This document shows, piece by piece, positions 15,022-24,176 of a stretch of 64,000 bases of DNA. A program made the position numbers and the translations under genes. How positions within the stretch are numbered: position 1 is the stretch's first letter; the number at the start of each line of letters is the position of its first letter. Under the pieces are notes generated by a model. It searched no databases. It had not been told where the DNA came from and saw only the letters and a list, made by a program, of their open reading frames with translations. Origin of the DNA: Burkholderiales bacterium (GTDB taxonomy: Bacteria; Pseudomonadota; Gammaproteobacteria; Burkholderiales; Burkholderiaceae_C); assembly GCA_017307855.1 (NCBI GenBank), contig JAFKGD010000002.1, forward strand, positions 248,001-312,000, read 5' to 3'.

Positions 15022-17900
15022 TGGCCTGGTGGTCACGCAAGCCCGGCGCATCGCCTGCTGACGCCGTGGATGCGGCCGATGATGCCTGGGCACGGCACGT
15101 AACGGCCTTGGCGGCACAGGGTGTCGCCGAGCCGGGCAGCGCGCTCGGCCGGGGCCAGCGCAGGCCGGCCACCCAGGCCGACCACGATGCGCTCTATGGC
15201 GTCGCGCCGTCGTTCGCGGACTTGCTGCCCTGGGTCGAGTACCTGCCCGGCAGCAAGTGCATGCTGCTGGAAGACGGCCAGTCGGTGGCGGCCTTCTTCG
15301 AGCTGGCGCCGGTCGGCACCGAGGGCCGCGAGATGGCCTGGCTATGGCAGGCGCGCGATGCGCTGGAGAACGCCCTGCAGGACTCCTTCGACGAGTTGGA
15401 CGACAACCCATGGGTGGTGCAGCTCTACGCCCAGGACGAGGCCGACTGGGACAACTATCTGCGCTCCCTGGCGAACTATCTGCAGCCACGTGCGCAGGGC
15501 AGCGCGTTCAGCGACTTCTACCTGCGCTTCTTCGCCCATCACCTGCGGGCCATCGCCAAGCCGGGTGGCCTGTTCGAAGACACCACGGTGACGCGCCTGC
15601 CGTGGCGCGGCCAGGTGCGGCGCGTGCGCATGGTGGTCTACCGCCGCACGTCCGCGGCCCCGACCCCACGGCGCGGCCAGTCGCCCGAGCAGGCGCTGAC
15701 CACGATCTGCGACCGCCTCGTCGGCGGGCTGGCGAATGCCGGCGTGAAGGCCCGGCGTCTCGGCGCGGCGGACATTCACGCCTGGCTGCTGCGCTGGTTC
15801 AACCCGAATCCGACCTTGCTCGGCGCCACTGCCGAAGACCGGGAACGCTTCTACGCGCTGACCCGCTATCCGGAAGAGCGGGAGGAGGGCGAGATCGAAC
15901 TCGCCAGCGGCACCGACTTCGCACAACGGCTGTTCTTCGGCCAGCCCCGTTCGGACGTGCCCAACGGCCTGTGGTTCTTCGACGGCATGCCGCATCGGGT
16001 GATCGTGATGGATCGCCTGCGCACGCCACCCGTGACGGGCCATCTGACGGGCGAGACGCGCAAAGGCGGCGATGCCATGAACGCGCTGTTCGACCAGATG
16101 CCCGAGGACACCGTGATGTGCCTGACGCTGGTCGCCACACCCCAGGACGTGCTGGAGGCACACCTCAACCACCTCGCCAGGAAGGCCGTCGGCGAGACCC
16201 TGGCCTCGGAGCAGACGCGGCAGGACGTGCAGCAGGCGCGCGGCCTGATCGGCAGCGCGCACAAGCTCTACCGCGGCGCGCTGGCGTTCTACCTGCGCGG
16301 CCGCGACTTGGCCCAGCTCGATGCGCGCGGCCTGCAGCTCGTCAACGTGATGCTCAACGCCGGCCTGCAACCGGTACGCGAAGAGGACGAGGTGGCGCCG
16401 CTGAACAGCTATCTGCGCTGGCTGCCGTGCGTGTTCGATCCGGCTGCCGACAAGCGCCAGTGGTACACCCAGCTCATGTTCGCGCAACATGCGGCGAACT
16501 TGGCGCCGGTCTGGGGCCGCAGCCAGGGCACGGGGCATCCGGGCATCACGTTCTTCAACCGCGGCGGCGGCCCGATCACCTTCGATCCGTTGAACCGCCT
16601 CGACCGGCAGATGAACGCGCATCTATTCCTGTTCGGCCCCACGGGTTCGGGCAAGAGCGCGACGCTCAACAACATCCTGAACCAGGTGACGGCGATCTAC
16701 CGGCCGCGCCTGTTCATCGTCGAGGCGGGCAACAGCTTCGGCCTGTTCGGCGACTTCGCGGCACGGCTGGGCCTCACCGTGCATCGCGTGAAACTTGCGC
16801 CGGGCGCGGGCGTCAGTCTGGCTCCGTTCGCCGACGCCTGGCGCCTGGTCGATACGCCGAGCCAGGTACAGACGCTGGACGCCGATGCCCTCGACGAAGA
16901 CCAGCCCGATGCCGGCATGGCCGTGGAAGGCGACGAGCAGCGCGACGTGCTCGGCGAACTTGAGATCACTGCACGGCTGATGATCACCGGCGGCGAGGAC
17001 AAGGAAGAAGCGCGCATGACGCGCGCCGACCGCAGCCTGATCCGCCAGTGCATTCTCGATGCGGCACAGCATTGCGTGGCGGACAGACGCACGGTGCTCA
17101 CGCGCGATGTGCGCGACGCGCTTCGCGAGCGCGCCCGCGACGCCACGCTGCCGGAGATGCGGCGCGCACGGCTGCTGGAGATGGCCGACGCCATGGACAT
17201 GTTCTGCCAGAACGTGGACGGCGAGATGTTCGACCGCTCCGGCACGCCGTGGCCCGAGGCGGACATCACCATCGTGGACCTGGCCACCTTCGCGCGCGAG
17301 GGCTACAACGCCCAACTCTCGATTGCCTACATCTCGCTCATCAACACCGTCAACAACATCGCCGAGCGCGACCAGTTCCTGGGCCGCCCGATCATCAACG
17401 TGACGGACGAAGGCCACATCATCACGAAGAACCCGCTGCTCGCGCCCTACGTGGTCAAGATCACCAAGATGTGGCGCAAGCTCGGCGCCTGGTTCTGGCT
17501 CGCCACGCAGAACCTGGACGACCTGCCGAAAGCGGCCGAGCCCATGCTCAACATGATCGAGTGGTGGATCTGCCTGTCGATGCCACCCGATGAAGTCGAG
17601 AAGATCGCGCGCTTCCGCGAACTCAACGCTTCGCAGAAGGCGCTGATGCTCTCGGCACGCAAGGAAGCCGGCAAGTTCAGCGAGGGCGTCATCCTGTCCA
17701 AGTCGATGGAGGTGCTGTTCCGCGCCGTGCCGCCCAGCCTCTACCTGGCGATGGCGATGACCGAACCCGAGGAGAAGGCCGAACGCTTCCAGTTGATGCA
17801 GCAGCACGGCATCAGCGAACTGGATGCCGCCTTCCGCGTGGCCGAGAAGATCGACCGTGCGCGGGGCATCGAACCCCTGGCGCTGGACACGTTGGCCTGA
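15021..17900 (+). CDS. Conjugative transfer ATPase TIGR03744 (TraC/VirB4-like)
   Basis: This 959-aa protein is the main motor ATPase of the mating-pair system. Walker A GPTGSGKS is at residues 539-546; Walker B is near 790-797 (PIINVTDE with the catalytic Glu). An N-terminal VirB4 domain carries no membrane segments. The length fits the family (about 900-960). A short acidic insertion near residue 630 (DADALDEDQPDAG) is common in this family. It follows the lipoprotein gene without a gap. Confidence 0.93.
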   Translation: MAWWSRKPGASPADAVDAADDAWARHVTALAAQGVAEPGSALGRGQRRPATQADHDALYGVAPSFADLLPWVEYLPGSKCMLLEDGQSVAAFFELAPVGTEGREMAWLWQARDALENALQDSFDELDDNPWVVQLYAQDEADWDNYLRSLANYLQPRAQGSAFSDFYLRFFAHHLRAIAKPGGLFEDTTVTRLPWRGQVRRVRMVVYRRTSAAPTPRRGQSPEQALTTICDRLVGGLANAGVKARRLGAADIHAWLLRWFNPNPTLLGATAEDRERFYALTRYPEEREEGEIELASGTDFAQRLFFGQPRSDVPNGLWFFDGMPHRVIVMDRLRTPPVTGHLTGETRKGGDAMNALFDQMPEDTVMCLTLVATPQDVLEAHLNHLARKAVGETLASEQTRQDVQQARGLIGSAHKLYRGALAFYLRGRDLAQLDARGLQLVNVMLNAGLQPVREEDEVAPLNSYLRWLPCVFDPAADKRQWYTQLMFAQHAANLAPVWGRSQGTGHPGITFFNRGGGPITFDPLNRLDRQMNAHLFLFGPTGSGKSATLNNILNQVTAIYRPRLFIVEAGNSFGLFGDFAARLGLTVHRVKLAPGAGVSLAPFADAWRLVDTPSQVQTLDADALDEDQPDAGMAVEGDEQRDVLGELEITARLMITGGEDKEEARMTRADRSLIRQCILDAAQHCVADRRTVLTRDVRDALRERARDATLPEMRRARLLEMADAMDMFCQNVDGEMFDRSGTPWPEADITIVDLATFAREGYNAQLSIAYISLINTVNNIAERDQFLGRPIINVTDEGHIITKNPLLAPYVVKITKMWRKLGAWFWLATQNLDDLPKAAEPMLNMIEWWICLSMPPDEVEKIARFRELNASQKALMLSARKEAGKFSEGVILSKSMEVLFRAVPPSLYLAMAMTEPEEKAERFQLMQQHGISELDAAFRVAEKIDRARGIEPLALDTLA

Positions 17901-17913
17901 CGGGAGCAACACG

Positions 17914-18657
17914 ATGCGCATGCCTTCATTCGCCCGCCGTCATCCCTGGATCGGTCTGCTGATCGTGGCGACGATTGGGGTTGCCTCGTGGATGCTGCTG
18001 CGCGCGCCGCATCCGGCAACCGAGTCCATGCCCCTGGCCGCCGCCGGGTCCGAAGCGTCGAAACCGGCTGGCCCGCCCTGGCTGTATGGCCGTGCCGATG
18101 CGCGCTTCACGGTGGTCGGGTACGCCGACCTGGAGTGTCCGTACTGCCGGGCCTACTTCCCCGCGCTCAAGCGCTGGATCGACGCCCATCCCGAGGTGAA
18201 CTGGCAGTGGCACCACCTGCCGCTGTCCATGCACGAGCCGGCCGCGACTGCCGAGGCACGCCTGGCCGAGTGCGCGGGCGAGACTGGCGGACATGCCGCG
18301 TTCTGGCAGGCCGTGGCGTGGCTCTACGCGCACACCCGTGGCGACGGCCAGGGCCTGCCGGAGGGCCTGCGCTATCCCGACCTCACGCCAGCCATGCAGG
18401 GTTGTCTCGACAGCGAGCGCCCCGATGCCGTCATCCGTGCCCAGGCGGTGGAAGCAGCACAGCAGGGCATCGCGGCCACGCCAGCCTTGCAACTGCGCGA
18501 CCGCGAGTCCGGCAAGACCCTCCTGCTGCACGGTCCCGTCGAAGGCGATGCCTTGCTGTCGGCCATCGACCTGCTCGCCGCCGGCAGCACGACCGTAGCC
18601 GAACCCGCCCATTCCCCAGACATGCCCGCCGGCGTTGCCGGTGACATGCCCAGGTAG
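17914..18657 (+). CDS. DsbA-family periplasmic thiol-disulfide protein of the ICE
   Basis: The product is 247 aa, starting at ATG 17914 with GGGAG upstream. A single N-terminal membrane segment or uncleaved signal (about 12-28) is followed by a thioredoxin fold with active site CPYC at residues 75-78 (family DsbA/DsbC-like, YADLECPYC). It probably forms or shuffles disulfides in the Cys-rich secretion proteins of the element (for example the TraU-like protein). It is the last gene of this block, 13 bp after the ATPase gene. Confidence 0.85.
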   Translation: MRMPSFARRHPWIGLLIVATIGVASWMLLRAPHPATESMPLAAAGSEASKPAGPPWLYGRADARFTVVGYADLECPYCRAYFPALKRWIDAHPEVNWQWHHLPLSMHEPAATAEARLAECAGETGGHAAFWQAVAWLYAHTRGDGQGLPEGLRYPDLTPAMQGCLDSERPDAVIRAQAVEAAQQGIAATPALQLRDRESGKTLLLHGPVEGDALLSAIDLLAAGSTTVAEPAHSPDMPAGVAGDMPR

Positions 18658-18795
18658 CCATCGATCTTCAAGGCTGCGGCGCGGCTTGTCCGCGTTGATC
18701 GAAACCCGTTCGCATCGCATCCCTTGACGCGAACAGCCACCGCATCCGCGGTGGTGGATGCCCGCTCGTCACCTGTTCCATCCCCATCGTCCCCA

Positions 18796-18811
18796 GGAGG
18801 GTTTGCCCTCC
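18796..18811 (+). other. Hairpin in the leader of the RadC-like gene
   Basis: GGAGGG-TTTG-CCCTCC forms a perfect 6-bp stem with a 4-nt loop within the 195-bp gene-free stretch upstream of the RadC-like gene, 41 bp before its start. There is no T-run, so it is unlikely to be a terminator. The stem contains an anti-Shine-Dalgarno-like CCCTCC and could affect translation, but this is speculative. Confidence 0.35.
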
Positions 18812-18852
18812 AGGGGCAGGCGCCCTCCGATCTCATCCATTGGAGGTTCGCC

Positions 18853-19347
18853 ATGTCTCTCGTCATCGCCGACTCCCGCCCGGAGTCGCTCACCCTGATC
18901 GCCGCCCAGCACGAAGACTGGATCATCCGGCAGGCCATTACCCTGCTGGAGAACCGCGTGTTCAAGGCCGGTCCAGCGCTGGGCAGTCCCGCCGCCGTGC
19001 GCGACTACCTGCGCCTGAAACTGGTCGCGGAGCCGAACGAAATCTTCGCCGTCGTATTTCTCGACAGCCAGCACCAGGTGCTCGCCTTTGAGCCGCTGTT
19101 CAAGGGCACGGTCGACCAGACTTCGGTGTATCCGAGGGTGGTTGTCCAGCGTGCGCTGGCGCTCAACGCTTCGGCGCTGATCCTGGCGCATCAGCACCCC
19201 TCGGGGACCACTGAGCCCTCGGCCGCTGATCGCGCGATCACCGAGCGGCTGAAGAGCGCCCTGGCCACCGTCGATGTCCGGGTGCTGGATCACTTCATCG
19301 TCGGCAAGGGCAGCCCGTACTCGTTCGCCGAAGCCGGCTTGTTGTAG
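18853..19347 (+). CDS. RadC-family JAMM domain protein of the ICE
   Basis: This 164-aa protein consists almost only of the RadC JAB/MPN domain. The metal-binding signature HxH-x7-S-x2-D is intact: H113, H115, S123, D126 ([14 protein letters not shown]). Stand-alone RadC-like proteins are very common in conjugative elements and genomic islands. Despite the name, a DNA repair role is unproven; peptidase-like activity is possible. It is preceded by GGAGG 7 nt upstream of ATG 18853 and followed by a hairpin at 19352-19377. Confidence 0.88.
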   Translation: MSLVIADSRPESLTLIAAQHEDWIIRQAITLLENRVFKAGPALGSPAAVRDYLRLKLVAEPNEIFAVVFLDSQHQVLAFEPLFKGTVDQTSVYPRVVVQRALALNASALILAHQHPSGTTEPSAADRAITERLKSALATVDVRVLDHFIVGKGSPYSFAEAGLL

Positions 19348-19351
19348 TCCG

Positions 19352-19377
19352 CAGGCGCCCCTTTCGGGGGGCGCCTG
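19352..19377 (+). terminator. Stem-loop after the RadC-like gene
   Basis: CAGGCGCCCC and GGGGCGCCTG form a perfect 10-bp GC-rich stem with a 6-nt loop, starting 5 bp after the stop codon. It lacks a clear U-tract, so it may work as a weak or factor-assisted terminator. It separates the secretion block from the inverted chromate cargo. Confidence 0.5.
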
Positions 19378-19497
19378 TGCCTCTTGCCCCTCTCCACAAG
19401 AACTGCCGTGGACAGTTCCGGTTGCCACGTTCGCGATGCGCTCTGTCTGATGGTCACGATTTTCGGAAGCGCGCCATGTGCTTGCGCGCGAGCGCTC

Positions 19498-20709
19498 TCA
19501 AGAGGAGGGTTCCTCGTACTTCCGAAACGCGCGCCAAAGTGCAACGTCATAGGCGATCTTGAGCAGGCCGCAGGCCACCAGCGGCGCCGCCAGCCAGCCA
19601 GCGGCGAACAAGGCGCCGCCAATGGCGGGGCTCGCTGCGGCGGCGAGGCTCCTGGGGACGGCGGTGAAGCTTGCCGCCGCGGCGCGCTCGGCCGGCGTTA
19701 CCACCGCCATGACGAAGGCCGAGCGCGTCGGCACGTCCATCTGCGACAGGGCGCTGCGCAGGAACAGCAGCGCGAGCGCCACCGGCAGGCTGTCGGCGAA
19801 GGCGGCGAGGATCAGACAGACGCTCGACGGGATGTGGGTAAACACCATCGTGTTGATCAGGCCAATGCGGCGCGCCACCCAGGGCGCGGCGAGCTGGGAG
19901 CCGGCCGACAGCAGCCCGGCCCAGAAGAAGAACTGGCCGGCGGCGGCGAGCGAAAGGTCGAAACGCTCGAACAGCCAGAGCGCGAGCAAGGTATTGACGA
20001 TCAACCCGCCGGCGAAGGCATCGACCGAGAACAGCGCCGCCAGTTTGATCACGATGCCGCGCGAAGGCCCCAGCGGCGCGGGTGCCGCCTGCGCATGCAC
20101 ACGGTGGTCCGGCAAGGCGCGATACAGGACGAAGATCACGACGCCGGTCAGCCCGTAGGCGACGAACATCAGACGCAACGCGTCGAGCTGGGCCAGGCCG
20201 GCATCGGTCAGCACTTGCGGGATCACTGTCGCCAGCGAACCGGTCGCGGCACACAAGGCGCCGACGAAGGTATAGCGCGCGAACAGGAAGGTGCGCGCCT
20301 CGCCCTGCGCCGATTCGGCCAGCCGCGCATGCTCCAGCGGCAGGAAGACGCTGACGTCGCCGGCACTGGGGTTCATCGTACCGACGAAGGCGACGACCAG
20401 CAGCGGCCAGGAGGCGCCGATGCCGCCCAGGCCGGCCAGCAGCAAACCAGTTGCGGCCATCAGCCAGGCGGCGGCGAGCAACAGCCGGCGCTGCCCGAAG
20501 CGATGTCCCCACTGCCCGACGGCCAGGGTCGCCAGCGCCGATCCGAGCAGGGTGGCGGTGCTGATCAGCCCGACTTCCCACATGCCCAGCCCCAGGGCCA
20601 GCAGATAGACCGGCAGCAGGATGGCGATGAAGCCGTCGGTGAAGGCCCGCAGGGCGCGACCGATCAGCAGCAGGCGCGCCTCGGGCGCAGCTCCGGCGGG
20701 CAGCAGCAT
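19498..20709 (-). CDS. MFS transporter in the chromate-resistance cluster
   Basis: This 403-aa protein has about 12 hydrophobic segments and the MFS-type loop GQWGHRFGQRRLLL between TM2 and TM3. The start (ATG 20709) overlaps the upstream stop by one base (TGATG), indicating coupling with the ChrB-domain gene. MFS pumps with a ChrB-domain partner are found in chromate/arsenate-type clusters. The substrate is unknown, probably an oxyanion or a conjugate. Confidence 0.8.
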   Translation of the reverse strand: MLLPAGAAPEARLLLIGRALRAFTDGFIAILLPVYLLALGLGMWEVGLISTATLLGSALATLAVGQWGHRFGQRRLLLAAAWLMAATGLLLAGLGGIGASWPLLVVAFVGTMNPSAGDVSVFLPLEHARLAESAQGEARTFLFARYTFVGALCAATGSLATVIPQVLTDAGLAQLDALRLMFVAYGLTGVVIFVLYRALPDHRVHAQAAPAPLGPSRGIVIKLAALFSVDAFAGGLIVNTLLALWLFERFDLSLAAAGQFFFWAGLLSAGSQLAAPWVARRIGLINTMVFTHIPSSVCLILAAFADSLPVALALLFLRSALSQMDVPTRSAFVMAVVTPAERAAAASFTAVPRSLAAAASPAIGGALFAAGWLAAPLVACGLLKIAYDVALWRAFRKYEEPSS

Positions 20710-21164
20710 CACTTCAAACCAAGCAGGCGAGCGACCTTCTTCAGTGGCGTGTCGGCGCACCAGGCGTAGAGCGCGTCGTACATCACCATGCCTGCCTTCA
20801 GCATCTCGTGGTCGTCGGCGAAGTTGAGCGACAGCCCTTTCGAGATGGCGAGCAGGCCGGCCGCTTCCTTCGCCAGTTGCGGCTGGGCGCAGTCGGCGGC
20901 GCGCACGATGATGGCCAGCTTCTGCACGGACGGGTCCGTCAGCTGGTATTTGGCGATGAAAGCATCGAAGCTGCATTGATCGCCCTGGTGACCCAGTTCC
21001 GCCCCGGAGACGTCATAGGGGGTAGCCCCGGTCTCGGCGGCGATCCTCATGACGTCGCCCGACGGCACGTAGAGAAACTCCGGGCTTTCGTCGATGAAGC
21101 GGGCAATCAGCCAGGGACAGGCGATGCGGTCGATTTTCGGGCGTTCACGGGTAATCCATTGCAT
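20709..21164 (-). CDS. Stand-alone ChrB C-terminal domain protein
   Basis: The product is 151 aa. Its sequence PKIDRIACPWLIARFIDESP parallels the second half of the full-length ChrB in the same cluster (PWVDRLASAWLIRRFIDPKA), including a later Cys/His region (ELGHQGDQCSFD). It lacks the N-terminal DNA-binding part, so it is probably a sensing or resistance-accessory domain rather than a repressor. It lies at the distal end of the chr operon, one base from the MFS gene. Confidence 0.82.
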   Translation of the reverse strand: MQWITRERPKIDRIACPWLIARFIDESPEFLYVPSGDVMRIAAETGATPYDVSGAELGHQGDQCSFDAFIAKYQLTDPSVQKLAIIVRAADCAQPQLAKEAAGLLAISKGLSLNFADDHEMLKAGMVMYDALYAWCADTPLKKVARLLGLK

Positions 21165-21265
21165 GACGGTCTCCTACTCTTGTTCCTGAGCGTTCGAACT
21201 GCCAGCCCTCGCCGCAACCAGGCAAGCCACGAGGCAGGGCAAAGAGCGCCAGGGGCCGGCCCGCG

Positions 21266-22168
21266 TCATTTCACGGCCTTCTGTGCGTCCAAAGTCCTTT
21301 TCAACGACTGCGCCAGCTCCGCCGCTTTGCCTTTGCCCCAGTAGTGCAGAAAGACGTAGCGCGGCTCCTCGTGCGTCATGTGGTTGTGGATCGCCACGAT
21401 GTTGATTCCTTCTCGCCGCAACACCTTGAGTACGGTCTGGAGTTCCTCCTCACGCATCGCGAAGTCACCGTCCACCACGGCCCGCTCGTCGGTCCCTGCA
21501 AACGCAGCCCAGGTGTTGACGCCCATCTCATTGCCGACGGGTGTGCCGTGCATCTTCGCCTCGCGCCCGAAGCTCACCTTGACCATGCCGTCCTTCACTT
21601 GCGCCTTGGCGCCGAGGATTTCCTCGATGCGCGCCGCGGTGATGCTGCTGGGCGTGGGAATGCTGCCGCCAAAGGCCTTTGCGGGTTTGGGTTGGCTTGC
21701 TCGCACCTGCGCGACCCGGTCATACACAGCCTTGACCCCTGTGGCCAGTTGCCGCGCATCGCCCATCCCGCCGATGTGCATGAAGTAAACCTTGGGCTGG
21801 TCGAAGAAAAAGTGGTTGTGCAGCGCCGTCACTTCCAGGCCGGCTTCAAGAGCGGCGCTCATGGCCGGATTGACCTCGTCCTCGAACAGCACCGTGTCGC
21901 CCATCATCATCGTGCTGCCGCCCATCGGCGTGAATGCAGCCCACGATGTCAGGCCCATGAAGGGGGGCATCGTCCAGCGATCCACGCTGATCTTCACGTC
22001 ATCGCGCGGCTTGCTGACCTTGAAGACGTTCTCGGTCTTGTTGTAGTTGCCCTTGAGTCCCGTCACGGACTCGATCGTTGCCGTGTCGACCGTCGGTCCG
22101 GCCGCAACGGCCATTTGCATGCAGACTGCTGTTGCTGCGGCGAAAAGGATTCGGGTTTTACGGGTCAT
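21266..22168 (-). CDS. DUF1259 (LppY/LpqO-like, ChrL-like) secreted protein
   Basis: The product is 300 aa with a signal peptide (MTRKTRILFAAATAVCMQM, cleavage near AVAAG). Two DUF1259 repeats each carry a His cluster (HNHFFFDQPKVYF and HNHMTHEEPRYVF). An LppY/LpqO homologue named ChrL has been linked to chromate resistance in Arthrobacter; this one sits in the same context. The start at 22168 has a perfect AGGAGG; an in-frame ATG at 22288 would add 40 residues before the signal peptide and is less likely. Confidence 0.82.
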   Translation of the reverse strand: MTRKTRILFAAATAVCMQMAVAAGPTVDTATIESVTGLKGNYNKTENVFKVSKPRDDVKISVDRWTMPPFMGLTSWAAFTPMGGSTMMMGDTVLFEDEVNPAMSAALEAGLEVTALHNHFFFDQPKVYFMHIGGMGDARQLATGVKAVYDRVAQVRASQPKPAKAFGGSIPTPSSITAARIEEILGAKAQVKDGMVKVSFGREAKMHGTPVGNEMGVNTWAAFAGTDERAVVDGDFAMREEELQTVLKVLRREGINIVAIHNHMTHEEPRYVFLHYWGKGKAAELAQSLKRTLDAQKAVK

Positions 22169-22290
22169 ATTGCCTCCTGGTGGGGATAAGCGATCAACAC
22201 ATCGTTTCGGGCGCATCCCTCCCGCAGCAGGATTGAACGTGCTGGCGAGTTCGGATTTCGGGGTTTCGGGTTTGATGGTGCGGTCCATGT

Positions 22291-22884
22291 TCAGGCTCCC
22301 AATCGGGTGAAAGCCGCTTCGGCGGTGGTCCAGGACAAGTCTTGCATGAAGGCGTCCACGTAAGCCCCGGCCTTGGCGCCGAAGTCCATGTGGTAGCTGT
22401 GCTCGTACATGTCGAGGGCGATCAGCGGCGTGGCGCCGGCCAGGTTGTGGGCGTGGTCGGCGGCCCAGGCGTTCACGAGACGCCCCCGGCGCGGACTCCA
22501 CACCAACAGGGTCCAGCCGGAGCCGCCGCCCTGGGCCTTGCCCATGGCCGTGAATTGGGCGCGCCAGGCGTCCATGGAGCCGAAATCGCGCTCGATGGCC
22601 GCCTTCAGCGTCCCGCCAGGGTCGCCTCCCGCGCCACCGAGGGAATCGAAGTACACCTCGTGCAGGATCATGGAACCGCTGGCGATCATCTCCTCGCGCT
22701 TGAGGCCGTTGATCTCGAACACCGGCGCCGCTCCCCAGTTCAATTGCGCCAGCTCTTGCTCGATGGCGTTGAGACGCTTGACAGCGCCGCCGTAGTTGTT
22801 CTCCCAATGGCTGACGATGAGTTTCTCAGACAGGCCGGTGAGTTTGGCCGGATCGCATGAAAGGGACTTCAGTTCGTAAGGCAT
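22291..22884 (-). CDS. chrC: ChrC-type iron/manganese superoxide dismutase
   Basis: This 197-aa Fe/Mn-SOD-family protein has the C-terminal ligand motif DMYEHSYHMDFG near residues 160-171 and the N-terminal HWENNYGG. ChrC enzymes accompany ChrA/ChrB and are thought to remove superoxide made during chromate reduction. It lies 59 bp downstream of chrA on the same strand. The in-frame sequence upstream of 22884 is a shadow over chrA. Confidence 0.88.
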   Translation of the reverse strand: MPYELKSLSCDPAKLTGLSEKLIVSHWENNYGGAVKRLNAIEQELAQLNWGAAPVFEINGLKREEMIASGSMILHEVYFDSLGGAGGDPGGTLKAAIERDFGSMDAWRAQFTAMGKAQGGGSGWTLLVWSPRRGRLVNAWAADHAHNLAGATPLIALDMYEHSYHMDFGAKAGAYVDAFMQDLSWTTAEAAFTRLGA

Positions 22885-22943
22885 CTTGGCTTCCTCAGCA
22901 AGGTGGATCGGAAACGGCGCGACGAAGGCTGACTCGATCAGGT

Positions 22944-24176
22944 TCAGCCTTGGCCCGGAAACACCAGCCACCCCGCCAGTCCCGCCGCGAGGATCACGAC
23001 GACGACGTTGAGCTTGTTCTTCCAGACATAAAGGAATGCCAGGGCCGCGGCGAAGATCGACATGCCCGCCGTCAGCGATGGCACGCGTTCGGCAGTGACC
23101 CGCGCCAAGTCGATTGTGGTTGCGCCGATCAGGCCGACTACCCCAGCCGCGACGCCGTCCAGAAAGGCGTGTAGCCGTTTGTTCTCCACGACCGCCTCCA
23201 GCCGATCGTAGAAAATCAGCGAGAACGCAAAGGCCGGAAGAAACACACCCACCGTCATGGCCACCGCCCCGATCGCCCCCCCCGCCACATAGCCGACGAA
23301 CGTGGCGAAGATGATGAGCGGTGCCGGCAGCACACCGGACAGCGCCAGGCCGTCCAGGAACTGCCCATCCGTCATCCACCCGCGCCCGACGGCGTCGTTG
23401 CGAACGAACGGAATCGCTGTGTAGGCGCCGCCGAAGGTGAGCAAGCCGGCCTTGAGGCCTGAGGCGAAGATGAGCAACACCGAGGCTTGGCCCCGAACGA
23501 CCGTTTCCACCAGCTTTGCTGTTGGCTCAGCCCAAAATGCCATGGCCGTGGCCAGCGCCACCGCTGCCAGCGTCACTAGCAGTGCTGAGGCCCGATGCTT
23601 GAGCACGAGCAGGGCGTACACAAGCCCACCCGCCGGCAGGGTGATCCAAAAGTCGACACGAACTATGGCTGCCAGCGCGCAAACGATGGCAATGGCCCAC
23701 AACCAGCGATCGAGCAGGATGTGCTCGCCGATGCGGTGCACGGCGCGTACGATCAGGGCGATCACGGCCGCCTGCACGCCAAGGAACGCAGCGCCCAGCG
23801 CGGTACCCACGATGTCAATCTGGAAGTACAACCAGGACAGCGCGAACATCAGCAAGAATCCGGGAAGCATGAACCCGAGTCCCGCCAGCATGCCACCCAG
23901 CCGCCCTTTCGCTCGGATGCCCAAATGAACGCATAATTCGTGGGCTTCGGGTCCGGGCAGCACCTGCATCACCGCAAGCAGCTTGTTGAAGCGTTTGACG
24001 GAGATCCAGCGTTCCTCGTCCACGAGCTCGCGGCGCAACATGCCGATCTGAGCCACAGGCCCGCCCCATGCGAGCAAGCCGAACTTGAGGAAGCGAACGA
24101 AGAGCTGCAGGTAGCTCATCGCTGGAGGGACGGCTTCAGTCGTGGCATCCGTCTGAGGACGGGTCAGGGTGTTCAC
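22944..24176 (-). CDS. chrA: Chromate efflux transporter ChrA
   Basis: The product is 410 aa with two homologous halves, each starting with a glycine-rich segment (FLKFGLLAWGGPVAQIGML near residue 25; FASGLKAGLLTFGGAYTAIP near 235), the hallmark of long-chain CHR transporters. It is an inner-membrane protein that exports chromate. The GTG at 24176 overlaps the chrB stop as GTGA. ChrB probably represses this operon in the absence of chromate. Confidence 0.92.
   Translation of the reverse strand: MNTLTRPQTDATTEAVPPAMSYLQLFVRFLKFGLLAWGGPVAQIGMLRRELVDEERWISVKRFNKLLAVMQVLPGPEAHELCVHLGIRAKGRLGGMLAGLGFMLPGFLLMFALSWLYFQIDIVGTALGAAFLGVQAAVIALIVRAVHRIGEHILLDRWLWAIAIVCALAAIVRVDFWITLPAGGLVYALLVLKHRASALLVTLAAVALATAMAFWAEPTAKLVETVVRGQASVLLIFASGLKAGLLTFGGAYTAIPFVRNDAVGRGWMTDGQFLDGLALSGVLPAPLIIFATFVGYVAGGAIGAVAMTVGVFLPAFAFSLIFYDRLEAVVENKRLHAFLDGVAAGVVGLIGATTIDLARVTAERVPSLTAGMSIFAAALAFLYVWKNKLNVVVVILAAGLAGWLVFPGQG

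Noticed and set aside
19384-20769. 461-codon plus-strand frame
   Set aside because: Antisense to the MFS transporter, with repetitive Gln/Gly/Arg composition; the membrane-segment pattern is on the minus strand.
22168-22807. N-terminal extension of the DUF1259 gene back over chrC
   Set aside because: The signal peptide and a perfect AGGAGG place the start at 22168; the upstream part is a shadow of chrC.
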